DNA from: Halocynthiibacter styelae
GTDB lineage: Bacteria; Pseudomonadota; Alphaproteobacteria; Rhodobacterales; Rhodobacteraceae
Assembly (NCBI RefSeq): GCF_016123485.1
Contig: NZ_JADCKQ010000013.1
Span: 1-64,000 of the forward strand
Length of the DNA: 64,000 bases
Direction of reading: 5' to 3'
Below are positions 51,382 to 59,480 of this stretch, one piece after another. A program made the position numbers and the translations under genes. Below the pieces are notes generated by a model. The model ran no database searches. It was not told the origin of the DNA and worked only from the letters and a program-made list of their open reading frames with translations. The stretch's first letter is position 1. Each line of letters begins with the position of its first letter.

Positions 51382-53061
51382 TCAACCCATCCAGCGACGC
51401 ACGGGGGCGGCGGCATCTTCCAGCGGCTGACAGATCACGTCGATCAGGGTTGGTCCGTCGTGGGCGAAGGCTTCTTTCATCACCCCGTCCAGATCTTCCA
51501 CTTTCTCAACACGCCAGGATTTCACCCCAAAGGCTTCGGCCACAGCCGCCTGATTGGCGCGGTTGAAATCCACGTTGTAATACCGCTTATCGCAATCATC
51601 ACGTTGGCTGGCTTTGATCCAGCCAAAGCTTGCGTTTGAGAACACGATGTAGGTCACAGGCACATTGTGGCGCACGATGGTTTCCAATTCACCACAAGCA
51701 AAGGCAAAAGATCCGTCCCCCATCATGGCGACAACTTTTTTGTCCTGCGCGCCAAACCAAGCACCCGCTGCCGCAGACAAGGAATAGCCCAAAGCACCAT
51801 GCGCCCGGTTGGTGATATATTGGCGGCCTGGGAATTTCTGCTGGGAATAGGCGTTGTAATAGGGGCAGCTTGTGCCGGGGTCAGACACCACAATCCCGTC
51901 ACCCGGCAGGTTTGCGTTCAGCGCCGTGATGATCTGTTCCGGAATGATCATATCGGTAACGCTCGCCGCAAGCGCGTTGAATTTCGCGAACTTACGTTCC
52001 TTGATATCCGCGATCTGCGCCGCTGCACCAAACTGCGGTGCAGCGCCGTCGCGTGCGTCCAGATATTCGTTCACCGCCGCCAGAGACAGCTGCAAATCCG
52101 CAACCACACCCACCTCAGTCGGGTAGTTTGCGCCAATCACCATCGGGTCATTGTCGAAATGCACGATCCGCTGGCCAGGCTTCGGGGCTTCCCAACGCGA
52201 TGTGGTGGTAGAGCCCGCACGCGCGCCCATAAACACCACAAGATCAGCGGCTTCCATCATTTCCCAGGTCTCATCCGTGCCACCGTTTGATCCAACAACC
52301 CCCAGGGACTGTGGATGCGCATCCGCCAAAGACCCTTTGCCAGAAATCGAAGTCGCAACGGCAATATCAAGACGCTCTGCCAACTTGGCCAACTCATCCA
52401 TTGCGCCTGCAATCACAACGCCGCCGCCACAAACAATCAGGGGCTTCTTCGCGGTCAAAATCGCTTCAACCGCGGCCTCAGCCGCACCAGGTTCAGGCGC
52501 TGCACGATACGCGGGGTAAGATTTATGCTTTTCATCGCCCCAGATGTCATTGGTCGGCACATCATCATATTGGATGTCATAAGGCAGGCCCAGATGCGCG
52601 GAGCCAGAGCGGCCTGTGGTCATCGCACGAAACGCCTGACGCACCATACGTGGGATGTGATCGGCGCGTTTGATCACTGTGTTGAACTTGGTCAACGGCG
52701 CCATCAGCGCTTCCTGGTTGACCTCAGTCAGCGGGTATTTTCCGTAAGACCCGACAGAAATATCCGTGGTGATCGCCAGCACAGCGTAAGAGCTTTCATT
52801 CGCCTCAATCAGACCCGGCAGAATATAAGTCGCACCCCCACCAGACGGGCCTTCGCACACGCCAGGGCGACCGGTCACGCGGGAATAAGCATCGGCCATA
52901 TAGGTGGCGGAGCGTTCATCGCGGGTCAGGATATGGGTGATATTGTGATCCAGATTATGCATCGCATCATAAAACGGCAGGGTCGTGTCACCACAAAGGC
53001 CAAAAATATGTTCAACCCCATGTGCTTCAAGCGAACGCACCATCGCCTCTGCGCCATTCAT
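51382..53061 (-). CDS. ThDP-dependent enzyme of the acetolactate-synthase family
   Basis: 559-residue ThDP enzyme with the three usual domains: an N-terminal PYR domain with the catalytic Glu in LTRDERSATYMADAYSRVTG (E49), a central Rossmann-like domain (LIVCGGGVVIAGA), and a C-terminal PP domain with MMGDGSFAFACGELETIVRHN. Acetolactate synthase, oxalyl-CoA decarboxylase, glyoxylate carboligase and Xsc belong to this fold; the active-site loops here do not match any that I can name, so the reaction is left open. No clear ribosome site precedes the ATG at 53061; a TTG at 53073 has GGGGGA 7 nt upstream and may be the true start. Divergent from a GntR gene. Confidence 0.82.
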   Translation of the reverse strand: MNGAEAMVRSLEAHGVEHIFGLCGDTTLPFYDAMHNLDHNITHILTRDERSATYMADAYSRVTGRPGVCEGPSGGGATYILPGLIEANESSYAVLAITTDISVGSYGKYPLTEVNQEALMAPLTKFNTVIKRADHIPRMVRQAFRAMTTGRSGSAHLGLPYDIQYDDVPTNDIWGDEKHKSYPAYRAAPEPGAAEAAVEAILTAKKPLIVCGGGVVIAGAMDELAKLAERLDIAVATSISGKGSLADAHPQSLGVVGSNGGTDETWEMMEAADLVVFMGARAGSTTTSRWEAPKPGQRIVHFDNDPMVIGANYPTEVGVVADLQLSLAAVNEYLDARDGAAPQFGAAAQIADIKERKFAKFNALAASVTDMIIPEQIITALNANLPGDGIVVSDPGTSCPYYNAYSQQKFPGRQYITNRAHGALGYSLSAAAGAWFGAQDKKVVAMMGDGSFAFACGELETIVRHNVPVTYIVFSNASFGWIKASQRDDCDKRYYNVDFNRANQAAVAEAFGVKSWRVEKVEDLDGVMKEAFAHDGPTLIDVICQPLEDAAAPVRRWMG

Positions 53062-53133
53062 CGTGTTCTTCAAGGTCGTATCCCCCAACGTTCTTCCCGG
53101 CGGAACCGGGGTAAATCTATTTCGTGTGCGAAA

Positions 53134-53145
53134 CTGTATACAATT
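53134..53145. promoter_or_regulatory. Candidate GntR operator, ThDP/GntR divergent promoter
   Basis: CTGTATACAATT contains the palindrome TGTATACA. The same 12 bases, with related upstream flanks (TCGTGTGCGAAA here, TCGTGCGCAAGG there), recur at 55923-55934 upstream of the racemase-proC genes. FadR/VanR-type GntR proteins bind such short AT-centred palindromes. Confidence 0.65.
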
Positions 53146-53235
53146 CTGTGGTCAATTGTGAAGACATATTTTTATTTTCCTTTTCACGCCCTGTCAGGAC
53201 GTGTAAAAAGCCATAAAACCAAGGGGCAGAATGAT

Positions 53236-53931
53236 ATGACAGATAAGGGCAGCAGCGTTGATCGCGTCTATGAAACCCTGCGGGATATGGCGATTAACTT
53301 TGATTTCAAACCGGGTGAACGCCTGAATGAAACCCATCTGACCTCAAAACTGAACGTCAGCCGCACCCCCCTGCGCGAAGCTCTGAACCGTCTGGTGGCC
53401 GAAGGTTTTCTGACACTCGCCAAGGGGCAGGGTTTCTTCTGTCGCGCCCTCAGCCCGGAACAGATCCTTGAACTTTACCAGCTGCGCTGTGCCCTTGAAA
53501 CGGAAGCCCTGCGCATCGGAATCAGCACCGCTGGTGATGAGGATATCGCCGCCTTCTGCGCCTATCTCGACGAAACAGAAAAAACCTATGGCACCTGTGA
53601 AGACCTGTCCGAACTTCTGAACATGGACGAAGAGTTTCACATGCGCCTGGCCGGGCTGTGCGGCAATGGTGAACTCTGCCGGACGCTTAAAAATGTCAAT
53701 GAACGTATCCGCTATGTGCGCCTTGTGAACCTGCGCCAGCTGCGTGAGAACGGGGCACAGGCCTCTGAGAACAGCTATCTGTCCGCACACCGCGTGGTGG
53801 CTGATGCCGTACGCGCCCGGGACACAGACAAAGCCGTCACCGCCCTGCGCGCCCATATTGAGCGCCGCCGGGAACAGACGATTGAACTGGTCCGCCTCGC
53901 CTATTCCCAGCTGTACGTGCCGGCTGTTTGA
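53236..53931 (+). CDS. GntR-family (FCD) transcriptional regulator
   Basis: 231-residue FadR-subfamily regulator with a winged HTH (FDFKPGERLNETHLTSKLNV, SRTPLREALNRLVAEGFL) and an FCD effector domain containing MDEEFHMRLAGLCGNGE. The ATG at 53236 has AAGGGG 9 nt upstream; a very long open frame extends further upstream but is the antisense shadow of the ThDP gene. Its likely sites are the two CTGTATACAATT elements, so it would control itself, the ThDP enzyme and the racemase-proC genes. Confidence 0.9.
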   Translation: MTDKGSSVDRVYETLRDMAINFDFKPGERLNETHLTSKLNVSRTPLREALNRLVAEGFLTLAKGQGFFCRALSPEQILELYQLRCALETEALRIGISTAGDEDIAAFCAYLDETEKTYGTCEDLSELLNMDEEFHMRLAGLCGNGELCRTLKNVNERIRYVRLVNLRQLRENGAQASENSYLSAHRVVADAVRARDTDKAVTALRAHIERRREQTIELVRLAYSQLYVPAV

Positions 53932-53945
53932 AGGATTATTCCTCT

Positions 53946-54266
53946 ATGCGCGCTCTTCTTTTCGTTCTTTGCCTGGCGATCCCGGGAAACGCCCTGTCTG
54001 ACACCTGCGAAAACCAATTTGAAACATTCACCGGCGGCTTTGAAGCCTGGGTGGAACGCGTCTGGCAGGTGAAACTTGAAACCAACGAGTTCGAACCTCA
54101 GACGTTGGTCATTCCGTTTCAATCGGGCGCAACGCGCATCTATACTATTGATGTTGTTTTTATGACGCCGCAACATGAGGTCGTCATTCAGATGCAAAGT
54201 GCGAACGGCGAAGTTACACTGACTGAACGGCGCATTTGTTATACCCGCGCAGAACCAGACGAATAG
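53946..54266 (+). CDS. Small secreted protein of unknown function
   Basis: 106-residue protein with a signal peptide (RALLFVLCLAIPGNALS, cleaved near SDT). The mature part has two Cys (C21-like in DTCENQF and one in RRICYTR) that could form a disulfide, and a beta-rich composition (TLVIPFQSGATRIYTIDVVF). I do not recognise a family. AAGGA precedes the ATG at 53946. It follows the GntR gene by 14 nt and may share its transcript; it abuts the convergent proC end. Confidence 0.6.
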   Translation: MRALLFVLCLAIPGNALSDTCENQFETFTGGFEAWVERVWQVKLETNEFEPQTLVIPFQSGATRIYTIDVVFMTPQHEVVIQMQSANGEVTLTERRICYTRAEPDE

Positions 54267-54267
54267 C

Positions 54268-55095
54268 TTATCCTTCCGCGCCTTTCGCAAGTTCCTTACT
54301 GCGTTCCGTCGCTGCCCGCACGGTCTGGCGCATCAGAACCGGCAGTCCTTTGTCGTCATCCATCAACACCTGCAACCCGGCTTCGGTCGTGCCATTGGGT
54401 GAGGTCACATTGCGGCGCAACTGCGCGGCGCTTTCCGTGGAACTCTGTGCCAATGCCCCTGCTCCGGCAACAGTCGCTACGGCCAGTTTCATCGCCACGT
54501 CCGGTTTCAATCCCTGGACTTCGCCCGCTGCGGCAAGGCTTTCGATCAGGTGAAACACATAGGCCGGACCAGACCCTGACACACCTGTAACAGCGTCCAT
54601 CTGTGCCTCGGATTCTACCCGCACTGTCTGCCCGACAGCCCGCAACATCTGATCCGCAAGATCCAGATCAGAGGCCTCGCAATGGGCATTCCCCACCAGC
54701 GCCGTGATCCCCTGACCAATCGCTGCGGGCGTGTTTGGCATGGAACGCACCACAGGCGTACCCGCGCCAAGGATAGCTTCCAGCGCCGCCAGCGTGCTGC
54801 CCGCCGCGACGGAAACAAACAGCGTATTACCGCCACCAAGCGCCTTCAGATCTCCAGCGGCTTCAATCAATTGTGGCTTCACCGCCAGCACACAAACCGC
54901 AGCTTTTGCGACGGGCGTGTTCAGGCGCAGCCCTTTGCCTTCCAGCATCTTCAGCCAGTCGCCCGGATGTGGATCCAGAACGGTCACGGCTTTCGGGTCA
55001 ACACCGGCCTCAAGCCAGCCTTTCAACAGGGCAGACCCCATACGACCACAACCCAGCAGAACCAGCCCGCCTTCATTCGCCTTTTGCAAACTCAT
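54268..55095 (-). CDS. proC: Pyrroline-5-carboxylate reductase
   Basis: 275-residue NAD(P)H-dependent reductase making proline from pyrroline-5-carboxylate. It shows VLLGCGRMGSALLKGWL, VLAVKPQ, VVRSMPNTPAAIGQG and the C-terminal dimer signature DAVTGVSGSGPAYVF with LAVATVAGAGAL and VTSPNGTTEAGL. Length and motifs are canonical. The ATG at 55095 has GGAG upstream. It lies 4 nt after a racemase-family gene whose promoter carries the candidate GntR site, an unusual setting for a housekeeping gene; it could reduce a related cyclic imine in a catabolic pathway. Confidence 0.93.
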   Translation of the reverse strand: MSLQKANEGGLVLLGCGRMGSALLKGWLEAGVDPKAVTVLDPHPGDWLKMLEGKGLRLNTPVAKAAVCVLAVKPQLIEAAGDLKALGGGNTLFVSVAAGSTLAALEAILGAGTPVVRSMPNTPAAIGQGITALVGNAHCEASDLDLADQMLRAVGQTVRVESEAQMDAVTGVSGSGPAYVFHLIESLAAAGEVQGLKPDVAMKLAVATVAGAGALAQSSTESAAQLRRNVTSPNGTTEAGLQVLMDDDKGLPVLMRQTVRAATERSKELAKGAEG

Positions 55096-55099
55096 GTAC

Positions 55100-55855
55100 T
55101 TATCTCCAGGCCAGACCAGGTTTTGGATCATCCAGACCATGTGCAAACCGATCCGGCACAAGGCTTTCGTGGAACCATTTCAGCAGGGTGTAGATGGAAT
55201 AGACCGGCAGGCCCGTCACCCGTCGTACATCCGCCGCGTATGGCGTCATATTGGTGCATTCCAGAACGATCGCGCCCAGATCGGGGTGGGCTTTCACGAA
55301 ATCTGTGGCTGCTTTGATCATGTCTTCGCGACAGGCGGCGAAATCAATCTGCGGCGCATCACCAAGGATATCGCGGGTAAAGACGTTCCCACCCTCGGTG
55401 CCCCAGACCGGCGTATCAAGCGGCACGCCAGCGGCCTCAAGATGGCGATCTGTCAGGGTTTCTTTCGAAATCGTCAGAATGCCCGCACGTTTGCCCGGTG
55501 GCAGAGTGGCCTGCACCACGGGCTGTTGCATCAGCGAAGATGTGGCGACCGGCACGGGCACGGCTTCGGTCAGCTGATCCTGGACAATCGCCAGAAACCC
55601 GCAGTTCGTCGTGATCCCGTCACAGCCGCTGGCAACCAGATCTTTTGCAGCTTCAATGAACTTATCCACCAGCAGGCGCGCATCTCCGCGCACCACATTT
55701 TCAGGATTCGCGCCGCGAACCACACGATATTGCACCGGGAAGGGCCAGGTCGTGGCATTGCCAATATCGCCGGGAATACGCGGAAACTGTGTTTCCAGCA
55801 TCAGAATGCCCAGATTTGCCCCGTAAACCGTCTTGCCACCATATTCAGTCTGCAT
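55100..55855 (-). CDS. Asp/Glu/hydantoin racemase-family protein
   Basis: 251-residue protein of the aspartate/glutamate racemase superfamily. The two active-site cysteines are visible in ITTNCGFLAIVQ and VLECTNMTPYA, placed as in cofactor-independent racemases. N-terminal YGANLGILMLETQFPRIPGDIGNA is typical of the AroM/Asp-racemase-like branch. GGGGAGG precedes the ATG at 55855. Probably cotranscribed with proC. Substrate unknown; aspartate, hydantoin or arylmalonate-type acids are possible. Confidence 0.82.
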   Translation of the reverse strand: MQTEYGGKTVYGANLGILMLETQFPRIPGDIGNATTWPFPVQYRVVRGANPENVVRGDARLLVDKFIEAAKDLVASGCDGITTNCGFLAIVQDQLTEAVPVPVATSSLMQQPVVQATLPPGKRAGILTISKETLTDRHLEAAGVPLDTPVWGTEGGNVFTRDILGDAPQIDFAACREDMIKAATDFVKAHPDLGAIVLECTNMTPYAADVRRVTGLPVYSIYTLLKWFHESLVPDRFAHGLDDPKPGLAWR

Positions 55856-55922
55856 CGCAACCTCCCCTTTGTTGCTGCGGAAATTCCCCGGCATCATACG
55901 GTATGAATTATCGTGCGCAAGG

Positions 55923-55934
55923 CTGTATACAATT
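55923..55934. promoter_or_regulatory. Second candidate GntR operator, upstream of the racemase-proC genes
   Basis: Identical CTGTATACAATT to that at 53134-53145, 67 nt upstream of the racemase start and just past the 3' end of the convergent-facing LysR reading frame. Shared flanking bases support a common binding protein. Confidence 0.65.
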
Positions 55935-55951
55935 TTTCGGGGCTGGCTTTC

Positions 55952-56845
55952 TCAACCTCGATCTGCCCCTTCCCGTGCAAGCCAGTTGAAAACCAGTCGC
56001 GCCCGGTCAGAGGATTGATTGTGTAGCTTGATATAGAAATCCTGGGGTGAAGACATGGTATCAGACACCAATTCCACCAGTTTGCCACGTTCCACCAGAT
56101 CAGAGATCAGCCCACCCCAACCCAGAACGGCACCCATATCATCCTGCGCCGCCTGCAGTGCGATGACGTAATTGTTTACACGGTGGGCTGTGTTCAGTTC
56201 CGCAGAACACCCAAGCGCTGCCATCCATTCTGTCCAGTCCGTCCAGCCGGTTTCAGGTGCATCCAGATGGATCAGCGGCACCTGCGCCAGATCCTCAACA
56301 GATGTAATCTGATGTCGTTCTGCAAAATGCGGGCTGCCAAGGGCGGTGATCCGGTCATGAAACAATGCCTGACAGGGGCCGGGTTCTTGCGTGAGGTCAC
56401 CGTAATGAATGCTCAGATCCACATCCGACGCTGCCGTCGCGAAATCATCCACCACCTGGGCCACCTGTATATGCCCGTATTTCTGCCAGAACTGCGCCAG
56501 TTTCGGCGTCAGCCAGAAGGAACTGACCGCGGTGGATGACCGGATCGTTACGGCAGATCGCGCACGCCGCGCACGCAATTGCCCAATTGTTTCACTGATT
56601 TCCTCAAACCCTTTCTGAAGCGCCACCAGCAGATAGGCCCCGGTTTCTGTCAGCTCCACCCCTTTGTGAGCCCGGTAAAACAACACACAGTTAAGTTCTG
56701 CCTCAAGCGCTTTCACCTGATGGCTGACCGCCGCTGGTGTCACGTTCAGCTCCCGCGCGGCGGCTTTAAAACTGACATGACGTGCTGCCGCTTCAAAGCT
56801 GGCAAGCGCGTTCAGGGGTGGCAGATCATAAGGGCGTTTGGGCAA
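55952..56845 (-). CDS. LysR-family transcriptional regulator (GcvA-like)
   Basis: About 297 residues with a GcvA-type HTH (LPPLNALASFEAAARHVSFK, AAARELNVTPAAVSHQVKALE) and a LysR substrate domain. There is no ATG in the proper place: the frame is closed by a stop just before a TTG at 56941, and the first residues with conservation follow a TTG at 56845, which I take as the start. It is divergent from the FAD-GcvT gene at 57028, and GcvA-like proteins often regulate one-carbon or glycine/betaine genes, which fits the neighbour. Confidence 0.85.
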   Translation of the reverse strand: MPKRPYDLPPLNALASFEAAARHVSFKAAARELNVTPAAVSHQVKALEAELNCVLFYRAHKGVELTETGAYLLVALQKGFEEISETIGQLRARRARSAVTIRSSTAVSSFWLTPKLAQFWQKYGHIQVAQVVDDFATAASDVDLSIHYGDLTQEPGPCQALFHDRITALGSPHFAERHQITSVEDLAQVPLIHLDAPETGWTDWTEWMAALGCSAELNTAHRVNNYVIALQAAQDDMGAVLGWGGLISDLVERGKLVELVSDTMSSPQDFYIKLHNQSSDRARLVFNWLAREGADRG

Positions 56846-57027
56846 GTTGTTCTGTTCCCGGATTTGATTAGGTCCAACCTGAATGAAGCCGTTACCACCG
56901 TCCAGGTTAGTTTTTCTAACTCTGGATGATTTTTTTTGCAATTGTCAGACCACGCCCGCCTGTGGGACGCGGGATTAACTTCATCTGACTTTAAGGCTGT
57001 GCGCGGCCAGGCAAAAGGAACCGGAAT

Positions 57028-59457
57028 ATGAAATCACATGCAAAAACCGTTGTTGTTGGCGGGGGCTGTGTTGGGGCTTCGATCCTGTATGGGCTGACGC
57101 AGAACGGCTGTTCGGATGCGGTGATGCTGGAACGCACCACGCTGACATCCGGTTCTACCTGGCACGCAGCGGGGCTTTTGGTGACGTTCGTGCGATCCCA
57201 TAATATTTCCAAAATGACGATGGAAACCATCCGGATTTACGGCGAGGTTGAGGAAAAGCTGGGCGCATCCGTTGGTCTGCGCAAGGTCGGTCAGCTGCGC
57301 GTCGCCAACACAGAAAAACGCTGGGATGAATTCCAGTCTTATATCTCGATTGCCGAGGCTGCGGGCGTGCCCTGCAAACTGGTGACGCCCGAAGAAATCG
57401 CCGAAATTTATCCCCTACTGAACCAAAGCGATGATATCCGTGGCGGTATCCTGCACACTGAAGATGGCTATGTGAACCCAGCTGATATCACCATGGGTCT
57501 TGCGAAACTTGCCCGTGACGGTGGTGCCAAAATTCACCAGAACACCGAAGCCCAGAGCTATGAGAAACTGGAAAACGGTCACTGGAAGGTTGTGACCAAT
57601 CAGGGCGAAATCACCTGTGAACATCTGGTTTTCGCCACCGGCAACTACGCTCGTGAAAACGCCCGCCGCGTGGGGCTGGATCTGCCCTGCATCCCGATTG
57701 TGCACCAGTACTGGACAACAGAAACCGTGCCCCTGCTGAAGGAACGCAAGGCCGAAGGTCTGCCGGAATTCCCAATTCTACGGGATGAAGATTACGGCGC
57801 TTACCTGCGCGAAGATGTCGGCGGCATTCAGTTCGGCCCTTATGAATTCACCAAAGATCTGAAACTCTTCGCCGAAGATCGTGTGCCGCCGGATTTCGGG
57901 GCTGACCTGCTGCCCGAAGATTTTGACGCCGTGGAAACCCAGTGGGAACGCGCCATTGAGCGGGTGCCAACGCTTGGTGAAGTCGGGATCAAAGCCAACA
58001 CGCGCGGCCCCTTCCAGATGACCCCGGATGAACTGCCGTTGGCCGGTCCCGCGCCCGGGCATGATAACCTCTGGCTGGCGGAAGGCATGCCGGGCGGGAT
58101 CCTCTGGGGTGGTACGGTTGGGAACCGGCTGGCCAAATGGATTATCAATGGTGATCCAGGCATGGATATGTCCGAACTCGATCCGCGCCGTTTCTCTGAT
58201 TACGCGTCCAAACGCTGGACCATGGATAAGGTGCGCGAAACCTGGGGCACCCATATGGACGCCCATGTGCCCGGCGAAGATTTCCCAGCAGCCCGCCCGA
58301 TGAAAACAGTCAGCAGTTATGATCTGCTGACGGCACAAGGCGCGGTCTGGACCAGCTTCAATGGGTATGAATTCCCGCGCTGGTTCGCAAAAACGCCGGA
58401 AGAGGCCATCCCCGAACACAGTTTCCGCCGCACGGACCACATGGAACTTGTGCAGGAAGAAGTCCGGCGCACACGCGAAGAGGCCGGATTCATCGAAATG
58501 TCGCCCATGACGAAATTCACCGTGCGTGGCCCTGGGGCTGCCGTCTGGCTGGATGGGATTATGGCCAATAAGCTGCCGAAAACCGGGCGCATGACCCTGT
58601 CTCTGCTGTTGAATGACAACGGCGGGATGGATGCGGAATATACCGTGGTACGTTACGGCGAAAATGATTTCTATCTGATCTCAACCCCGAACTGGCGGTC
58701 TTATAACTGGGATCAGCTGCAACGGCTTCTGCCCCGCGATGGCTCTGTGATCCTTGATGATATCTCAGAAAACATGGGTGTCATTGCCCTTGCCGGCCCA
58801 CAAGCCCGCGAGATCCTGCAACCGCTGACAGACAATGATCTGTCCAACGCCGCCTTCCCCTGGCTGTCCGCCCAGATGGGTGAGGTTGGATATGCTAAAG
58901 ACGTGCATCTGCTGCGCGTCAGCTATACCGGCGAACTTGGCTGGGAAATCCACCACCCCGTCGGCTACAACCGCCACCTGGTTGATCTGCTGCTGAAAGC
59001 AGGTGTGAAACCCTTTGGCCTTGAGGCGCTCGAATCCATGCGTCTGGAAAAATCCTACCGCGCCATTAACCGCGAAATCTGTAAGGATCTGACACCATAT
59101 GAGGCCGATCTCGGCCGTTTCGTTGCCCTGGAAGGCCGCGACTTCATCGGCAAAGATGCCCTGATTGCCCAGAAGGAAAAAGGTGATCATCCGGTGCTTG
59201 TCACCCTGAAATTGCCCTTCTGCGATACATCTGTGATGTTTGACGAAGGCGTTTACAGCGACGGCAATCTCATTGGGCGTGTGACCTCTGGTGGCTTCTC
59301 ATATTACTGCAACCACGACATCGCAATGGCGCTGGTTCCGCAGGATATGACCGCCCCAGGCACGAAAATGCAGGTCAAAATTCACAATGAAATGCGCGAC
59401 GCCGAAGTCATCGACATCTGCGCCCATGATCCCTCCAGCGCCCGTGCGCGCGCGTAA
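57028..59457 (+). CDS. FAD-dependent N-methyl amino acid dehydrogenase fused to GcvT (dimethylglycine dehydrogenase-like)
   Basis: 809-residue two-part enzyme. Residues 1-380 are a DAO-type flavin domain with VVVGGGCVGASILYG and SGSTWHAAGLL, in which H46 matches the residue that covalently holds FAD in dimethylglycine and sarcosine dehydrogenases. An FAO-type linker follows. Residues about 430-800 are a GcvT domain with tetrahydrofolate-binding features (MTKFTVRGPGA, VSYTGELGWEI, then LGRFVALEGRDFIGKDAL). It would oxidise an N-methyl group and pass the carbon to THF as 5,10-methylene-THF. Next to MttB it probably handles the secondary or tertiary amine left after the first demethylation. Confidence 0.92.
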   Translation: MKSHAKTVVVGGGCVGASILYGLTQNGCSDAVMLERTTLTSGSTWHAAGLLVTFVRSHNISKMTMETIRIYGEVEEKLGASVGLRKVGQLRVANTEKRWDEFQSYISIAEAAGVPCKLVTPEEIAEIYPLLNQSDDIRGGILHTEDGYVNPADITMGLAKLARDGGAKIHQNTEAQSYEKLENGHWKVVTNQGEITCEHLVFATGNYARENARRVGLDLPCIPIVHQYWTTETVPLLKERKAEGLPEFPILRDEDYGAYLREDVGGIQFGPYEFTKDLKLFAEDRVPPDFGADLLPEDFDAVETQWERAIERVPTLGEVGIKANTRGPFQMTPDELPLAGPAPGHDNLWLAEGMPGGILWGGTVGNRLAKWIINGDPGMDMSELDPRRFSDYASKRWTMDKVRETWGTHMDAHVPGEDFPAARPMKTVSSYDLLTAQGAVWTSFNGYEFPRWFAKTPEEAIPEHSFRRTDHMELVQEEVRRTREEAGFIEMSPMTKFTVRGPGAAVWLDGIMANKLPKTGRMTLSLLLNDNGGMDAEYTVVRYGENDFYLISTPNWRSYNWDQLQRLLPRDGSVILDDISENMGVIALAGPQAREILQPLTDNDLSNAAFPWLSAQMGEVGYAKDVHLLRVSYTGELGWEIHHPVGYNRHLVDLLLKAGVKPFGLEALESMRLEKSYRAINREICKDLTPYEADLGRFVALEGRDFIGKDALIAQKEKGDHPVLVTLKLPFCDTSVMFDEGVYSDGNLIGRVTSGGFSYYCNHDIAMALVPQDMTAPGTKMQVKIHNEMRDAEVIDICAHDPSSARARA

Positions 59458-59480
59458 CCGTCTGTTTTCAGGAGAAAACC

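Noticed and set aside
52315-53235. Long N-terminal extension of the GntR frame
   Set aside because: It runs antisense through the ThDP gene; the regulator starts at 53236, with a ribosome site and the conserved HTH right after.
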